A DNA stretch of 64,000 nt. Source: Bacillaceae bacterium OF18-1A (lineage in GTDB: Bacteria > Bacillota > Bacilli > Bacillales > Bacillaceae_G). The stretch spans positions 620,001 through 684,000 of the forward strand of contig JAQEWB010000002.1 of assembly GCA_027694045.1 (NCBI GenBank), in the 5' to 3' direction. The position numbers and the translations under genes were made by a program. Shown here piece after piece: positions 61,042 to 64,000 of this stretch; position 1 is the first letter of the stretch, and the number at the start of each line of letters is the position of its first letter. Under the pieces are notes generated by a model. It was not told where the DNA came from. It did not search any database and saw only the letters and a list, made by a program, of their open reading frames with translations.

Positions 61042-61992
61042 CTATGTCACCTTCCTAAAACGGCGCATAATAGACTGCGAAATGATGTTCATTATAAATG
61101 TAAACAAGAATAATGTTGCTCCTACAGCATACATGCTGTAATAAGTAATTGTTCCATGCGGAGCATCACCTAAACTTACTTGCACAATATAAGCTGTTAA
61201 CGTTTGGATCGAATGTGTCGGATCGAGAGATACATTCGGCGTGGATCCCGCTGCAATTACAACTATCATCGTCTCACCAATTGCTCTGGAAGCCGCCAAT
61301 ATAATCGCTGCCATAATACCAGTAAAAGCCGAGGGAAACACTACTTGTTTTACCATCTCAAAGCGGGTTGCTCCAAGCGCTAACGAAGCTTCTTTTGTTC
61401 CTTTTGCAACAGCCCTCATCGCATCCTCAGATAAAGACGCGATTGTAGGTATCATCATAAATCCAATAACGATTCCTGGACTAATCGCATTAAAAAACTG
61501 TAAATCTGGTATAACCCGTTGTAAAAGTGGCGTGACAACTGTTAATGCAAAAAAACCATATACAATCGTCGGAATGCCCGCTAATAGTTCTAACATCGGT
61601 TTTAATATTTTCCGTGCACCATTCGAGGCATATTCACTTAAAAACACAGCGCACGCTAAACCGATAGGAACCGCTATAAACATAGCAATTGCTGTTACAA
61701 GGACTGTTCCGCATATAAGTGGTAATATACCAAATTTAGGATCTTCAAAAAAAGGCAACCACTCTTTCTCCGTCAAAAAGGAGTATAATGATATATCTTT
61801 AAAAAACATGATAGTTTCATTTGCTAGCGTGAAAATAATTCCGAGTGTCGTCACAATAGACACGCTAGCAATGATTTTTAATAATAACGGAACAATTTGA
61901 TTGATTCGCTGCGTTTTTTTTCTTTGTTTTGTATTCTTTTCAATCAAATGTTGCACAGAAAATGTAATTTGACTTTTGTCATTATAAGCCAA
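61042..61992 (-). CDS. pstC: Phosphate ABC transporter permease PstC
   Basis: A 316-residue permease with a long N-terminal cytosolic part, six helices, the loop SLALGATRFEMVKQVVFPSA and RAIGETMIVVIAAGSTPN typical of PstC. Starts 27 nt after pstS. Confidence 0.95.
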   Translation of the reverse strand: MAYNDKSQITFSVQHLIEKNTKQRKKTQRINQIVPLLLKIIASVSIVTTLGIIFTLANETIMFFKDISLYSFLTEKEWLPFFEDPKFGILPLICGTVLVTAIAMFIAVPIGLACAVFLSEYASNGARKILKPMLELLAGIPTIVYGFFALTVVTPLLQRVIPDLQFFNAISPGIVIGFMMIPTIASLSEDAMRAVAKGTKEASLALGATRFEMVKQVVFPSAFTGIMAAIILAASRAIGETMIVVIAAGSTPNVSLDPTHSIQTLTAYIVQVSLGDAPHGTITYYSMYAVGATLFLFTFIMNIISQSIMRRFRKVT

Positions 61993-62019
61993 AGATGAAA
62001 ACCCCTTTCCACCCTGACA

Positions 62020-62934
62020 TTATCTTTTTATTTCTGTTAACATTCGCAGCTGTTCATTATATTTTTCTTTCGGTAATTTTACATATCCGACCTCTTCAGC
62101 GAGGTTTCCAACGTGTTGAATCATAAACTCAACATAATTTGCTACATTCATTTTATTCCGGATAGATGCATCATTCACATAAGTAAAAAGCGGTCTAGAT
62201 AATGGCTTATACTTACCTGATTGAATGGTTTCTTTCGTTGGAAGTACACCATTCACTTTTATTGCTCTCACCTTATCTCGATTAGCCATATAATAAGCGT
62301 ATCCTACAAAAGCAATGGCATTTTTATCATTCATAACCCCTTGCATAATAACTTGATCGTCTTCAGACAAAGAGACCTTTTTTACAATGCGACGATTTTG
62401 TAAGATGACATTTTGAAAATAATCATAAGTACCAGAATCTACACCTGGTGCATAAAACGTAACTTGTTCACGTGGCCATGATGAATGAACTTGTGACCAT
62501 CGCTTTTCTCTTCCATCTTCGCTCCATAAGAGACGTAACTCGTCTACCGTCATATTGTCTACCCAAGTATTGTCACGGTTTACAACGATCGTAAGACCGT
62601 CATAAGCGACCTCAAATGGTGTAAACTGAATAGCGTTTTTCTTCATTTCATTTTCTTCCACTTGTTTCATTACTCTCGAAGCATTATTTATATCTACTTC
62701 TCCTTTGCTGAAACGATTAAATCCTCCTCCTGTTCCAGAAACACTAATGGAAATTTTCACGTTCGGATGCACCTTTGTATATTCTTCCGCTACTGCTTCT
62801 ATAATGGGGAAAACCGTTGAGGATCCATCAACTCTCACTTCTCCCATTTCACTTGTAGCAAATGCAGTAGACATGCCAATCCAAAGGAAACATGTCGATA
62901 ATATGAAAACTCTAATCGATATCATCCGTTTCAC
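62020..62934 (-). CDS. pstS: Phosphate-binding protein PstS
   Basis: A 304-residue binding protein: VRVDGSSTVFPIIEAVAEEY, ISVSGTGGGFNRF (phosphate site), VDINNASR, YAPGVDSGTYDYF. The signal peptide MKRMISIRVFILSTCFLWIG ... AFATSE lacks a clear lipobox (Cys15 is preceded by ST, not A/G/S), so it may be cut after AFA rather than lipidated, unusual for a Gram-positive PstS. GTG 62934 fits AGGAGGAAG. Four PhoP repeats lie upstream. Confidence 0.93.
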   Translation of the reverse strand: MKRMISIRVFILSTCFLWIGMSTAFATSEMGEVRVDGSSTVFPIIEAVAEEYTKVHPNVKISISVSGTGGGFNRFSKGEVDINNASRVMKQVEENEMKKNAIQFTPFEVAYDGLTIVVNRDNTWVDNMTVDELRLLWSEDGREKRWSQVHSSWPREQVTFYAPGVDSGTYDYFQNVILQNRRIVKKVSLSEDDQVIMQGVMNDKNAIAFVGYAYYMANRDKVRAIKVNGVLPTKETIQSGKYKPLSRPLFTYVNDASIRNKMNVANYVEFMIQHVGNLAEEVGYVKLPKEKYNEQLRMLTEIKR

Positions 62935-62997
62935 GTGTTCTTCCTCCTAGAAGTAACCGGACATAACAGGATTACAGATATAAGAATACTGCTAAAC

Positions 62998-63036
62998 TAT
63001 TAATTCGGTTTTAATTGTTTGTAAAAGTTTTGTAAA
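62998..63036 (-). promoter_or_regulatory. PhoP box of the pst operon (four direct repeats)
   Basis: On the minus strand TTTACA (63031-63036), TTTACA (63020-63025), TTAAAA (63009-63014) and TTAATA (62998-63003) recur at exactly 11 bp, matching the TT(A/C/T)A(C/T)A PhoP repeat, upstream of the pstS start. Supports induction at low phosphate. Confidence 0.85.
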
Positions 63037-63053
63037 GTTCCACAAGAATCAAT

Positions 63054-63201
63054 ATAAAGTGAAACTTTACTCATCAGAGCTTTTTTCCATCTCCCCACTA
63101 ATTATTAGTCCTCACCAATCAGGAAAGTGATCTCCCACCTAACTTCCTTGCATTCGCGAATTTTGAAGCGGGTTCTTACTGCCCACAAATAGTGGGATAA
63201 A
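63054..63201 (+). repeat. bcr1-like repeat, copy E (148 bp)
   Basis: ATAAAGTGAAACTTTACTCA at the left (63054) and GTGGGATAAA at the right (63201), with CCTCACCAATC, GATCTCCCACCTAACTTCCT and GGTTCTTACTGCCC between. The right half resembles copy D. It lies 18 bp upstream of the PhoP box. Confidence 0.82.
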
Positions 63202-63280
63202 CATATCATTTGCGAAGCCATATTCTTTTTTCACATTTTATACTTGTCCACTTCTACTACACGATATGCATGAATCATAA

Positions 63281-63318
63281 AAAAAAGCACACTATCTTTT
63301 CAGATAGTGTGCTTTTTT
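63281..63318 (-). terminator. Terminator after pbpA
   Basis: AAAAGCACACTATCT pairs with AGATAGTGTGCTTTT around TTTC, then TTTTTT. Confidence 0.92.
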
Positions 63319-63328
63319 CACGACTTTT

Positions 63329-64000
63329 TTATTCATTTTCTTGATTTTTTTTACCTTTTTCATCTTTTGGAGCTTCACCATTTGTTTCTTGGTTTTTCAA
63401 ATCAAAGTAAGCGTCCATAATTTCACGACTAATATATCCATTAATACCAGTCTTATCATCATGTACCCATGGAACAACAACAGAAAATGCTACTTCTGGA
63501 TCTTCCAGTGGCGCGTAACCTACTAATGTTAAATTATAAACTTGAACACGCTCACCCTTTGAGTTTCTACCAATCTCTTTATCTCCACCATACACAGTTT
63601 GAGCTGTACCTGTTTTCCCTGCAGCTTGATATTTTGCACCTGAGAAGTATTTTGTAGCTGTACCGCCCGACTCATTAAATACTTGTCTAAATCCTTCTTG
63701 CACACGTTTAATTTGTGATTCAGGCATATCAACACGATTTAACACTTTCGGTTCCATCGAATGAACAACTTTTCCAACTTCATCTGGCTTCGCTGCCGGT
63801 TGACGAATTTCTTTCACAACTTGTGGTTGCATACGATATCCACCATTAGCAATTGTTGAAATGTACTGAGCTAATTGAAGTGGTGTATACGTATCATATT
63901 GACCAATTGAATAATCTAGTAAAAATCCTGGGATATTATCTGTTTTCCCTTTCTGACCAGCAGATTCATTCGGTAAATCAATTCCTGTTTTTACACCAAG
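63329..64000 (-). CDS. pbpA: Penicillin-binding protein 2 transpeptidase (C-terminal part)
   Basis: The 223 visible residues run off the right edge, beginning LGVKTGIDLPNESAGQKG. They include the end of the transpeptidase domain: SIGQYDTYTPLQLAQYISTI, the KTG box AAGKTGTAQT and GYAPLEDPEVAFSVVVPWVH, with a Lys/Glu tail. Serine and SxN boxes lie outside. In B. subtilis pbpA also precedes pstS. 5' end not in window. Confidence 0.88.
   Translation of the reverse strand, partial: LGVKTGIDLPNESAGQKGKTDNIPGFLLDYSIGQYDTYTPLQLAQYISTIANGGYRMQPQVVKEIRQPAAKPDEVGKVVHSMEPKVLNRVDMPESQIKRVQEGFRQVFNESGGTATKYFSGAKYQAAGKTGTAQTVYGGDKEIGRNSKGERVQVYNLTLVGYAPLEDPEVAFSVVVPWVHDDKTGINGYISREIMDAYFDLKNQETNGEAPKDEKGKKNQENE

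Noticed and set aside
61241..61900. 219-residue open frame antisense to pstC
   Set aside because: A shadow of the pstC codon pattern on the other strand; no ribosome site and no family resemblance.

Overview
The window is chromosomal DNA of an AT-rich, endospore-forming Firmicute of the Bacillus cereus group. The evidence is gene content and order that follow the B. subtilis yqh/yqg/comG/pst region, strong AGGAGG-type ribosome sites, and a full spoIIIA sporulation operon. Group-specific features are a prolyl 4-hydroxylase very close to the B. anthracis enzyme, a second stand-alone murG, cobalamin-dependent metH, and six copies or remnants of a bcr1-like repeat. I cannot assign a species by eye. 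I saw no rRNA, tRNA, CRISPR array, prophage, transposase or full-length insertion sequence.

Layout, left to right. 1-5.8 kb: the end of an unknown gene, then spoIIIAA-AH and yqhV (minus strand). 5.9-11.2 kb: an acetyltransferase and a small membrane protein, then efp, yqhT, aroQ, yqhR (minus) and yqhQ, yqhP (plus). 11.2-15 kb: mntR and splB, a PadR/membrane-protein pair behind two palindromes, and an unrecognised proline-rich protein. 15-18.4 kb: lipM, yqhL, a lipoprotein and a LacI-type regulator. 18.5-21.1 kb: a TetR regulator with a paired small-multidrug-resistance pump and several tiny membrane proteins. 21.4-28.2 kb: gcvT-gcvPA-gcvPB facing the SNF2 helicase pair yqhH-yqhG. 28.2-31.4 kb: small orphans, yqzE, aroK and prolyl hydroxylase. 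31.5-35.5 kb: comGA-GG. 35.7-42 kb: a cysteine-rich ArsR-like regulator, yqgY, tcyP, several unknown proteins and murG. 42-50.3 kb: methionine biosynthesis (yitJ-metH and metI-metC, diverging, each behind its own SAM riboswitch). 50.4-58.1 kb: an isochorismatase remnant, a PagR-like regulator, a MidA-type methyltransferase, yqgX, yqgW, glcK, yqgQ, yqgN, rpmG and a nucleotidyltransferase fused to a degenerate phosphomannomutase. 58.5-64 kb: phoU and pstS-C-A-B behind a four-repeat PhoP box, then the end of pbpA.

Functional links. LipM octanoylates GcvH, so it connects to the glycine cleavage genes. The two SAM-controlled operons make homocysteine and then methylate it. TcyP imports cystine for the same sulfur economy. 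YqgX, MidA, GlcK and YqgN form a housekeeping block.

Most informative non-genic signals: the spoIIIAD start, which seems to be a non-standard ATC; a 17-bp operator repeated before tetR and before the SMR pair; a perfect 11-bp-period PhoP box; three or four cre-like sites near unknown genes; and a graded series of bcr1-like copies bounded by ATAAA/TTTAT. I found no clearly new multi-gene system. The best candidates are the TetR/SMR/third-membrane-protein operon, the PadR/DUF1129 pair, YqhH-YqhG, and the fused pseudo-phosphomannomutase.
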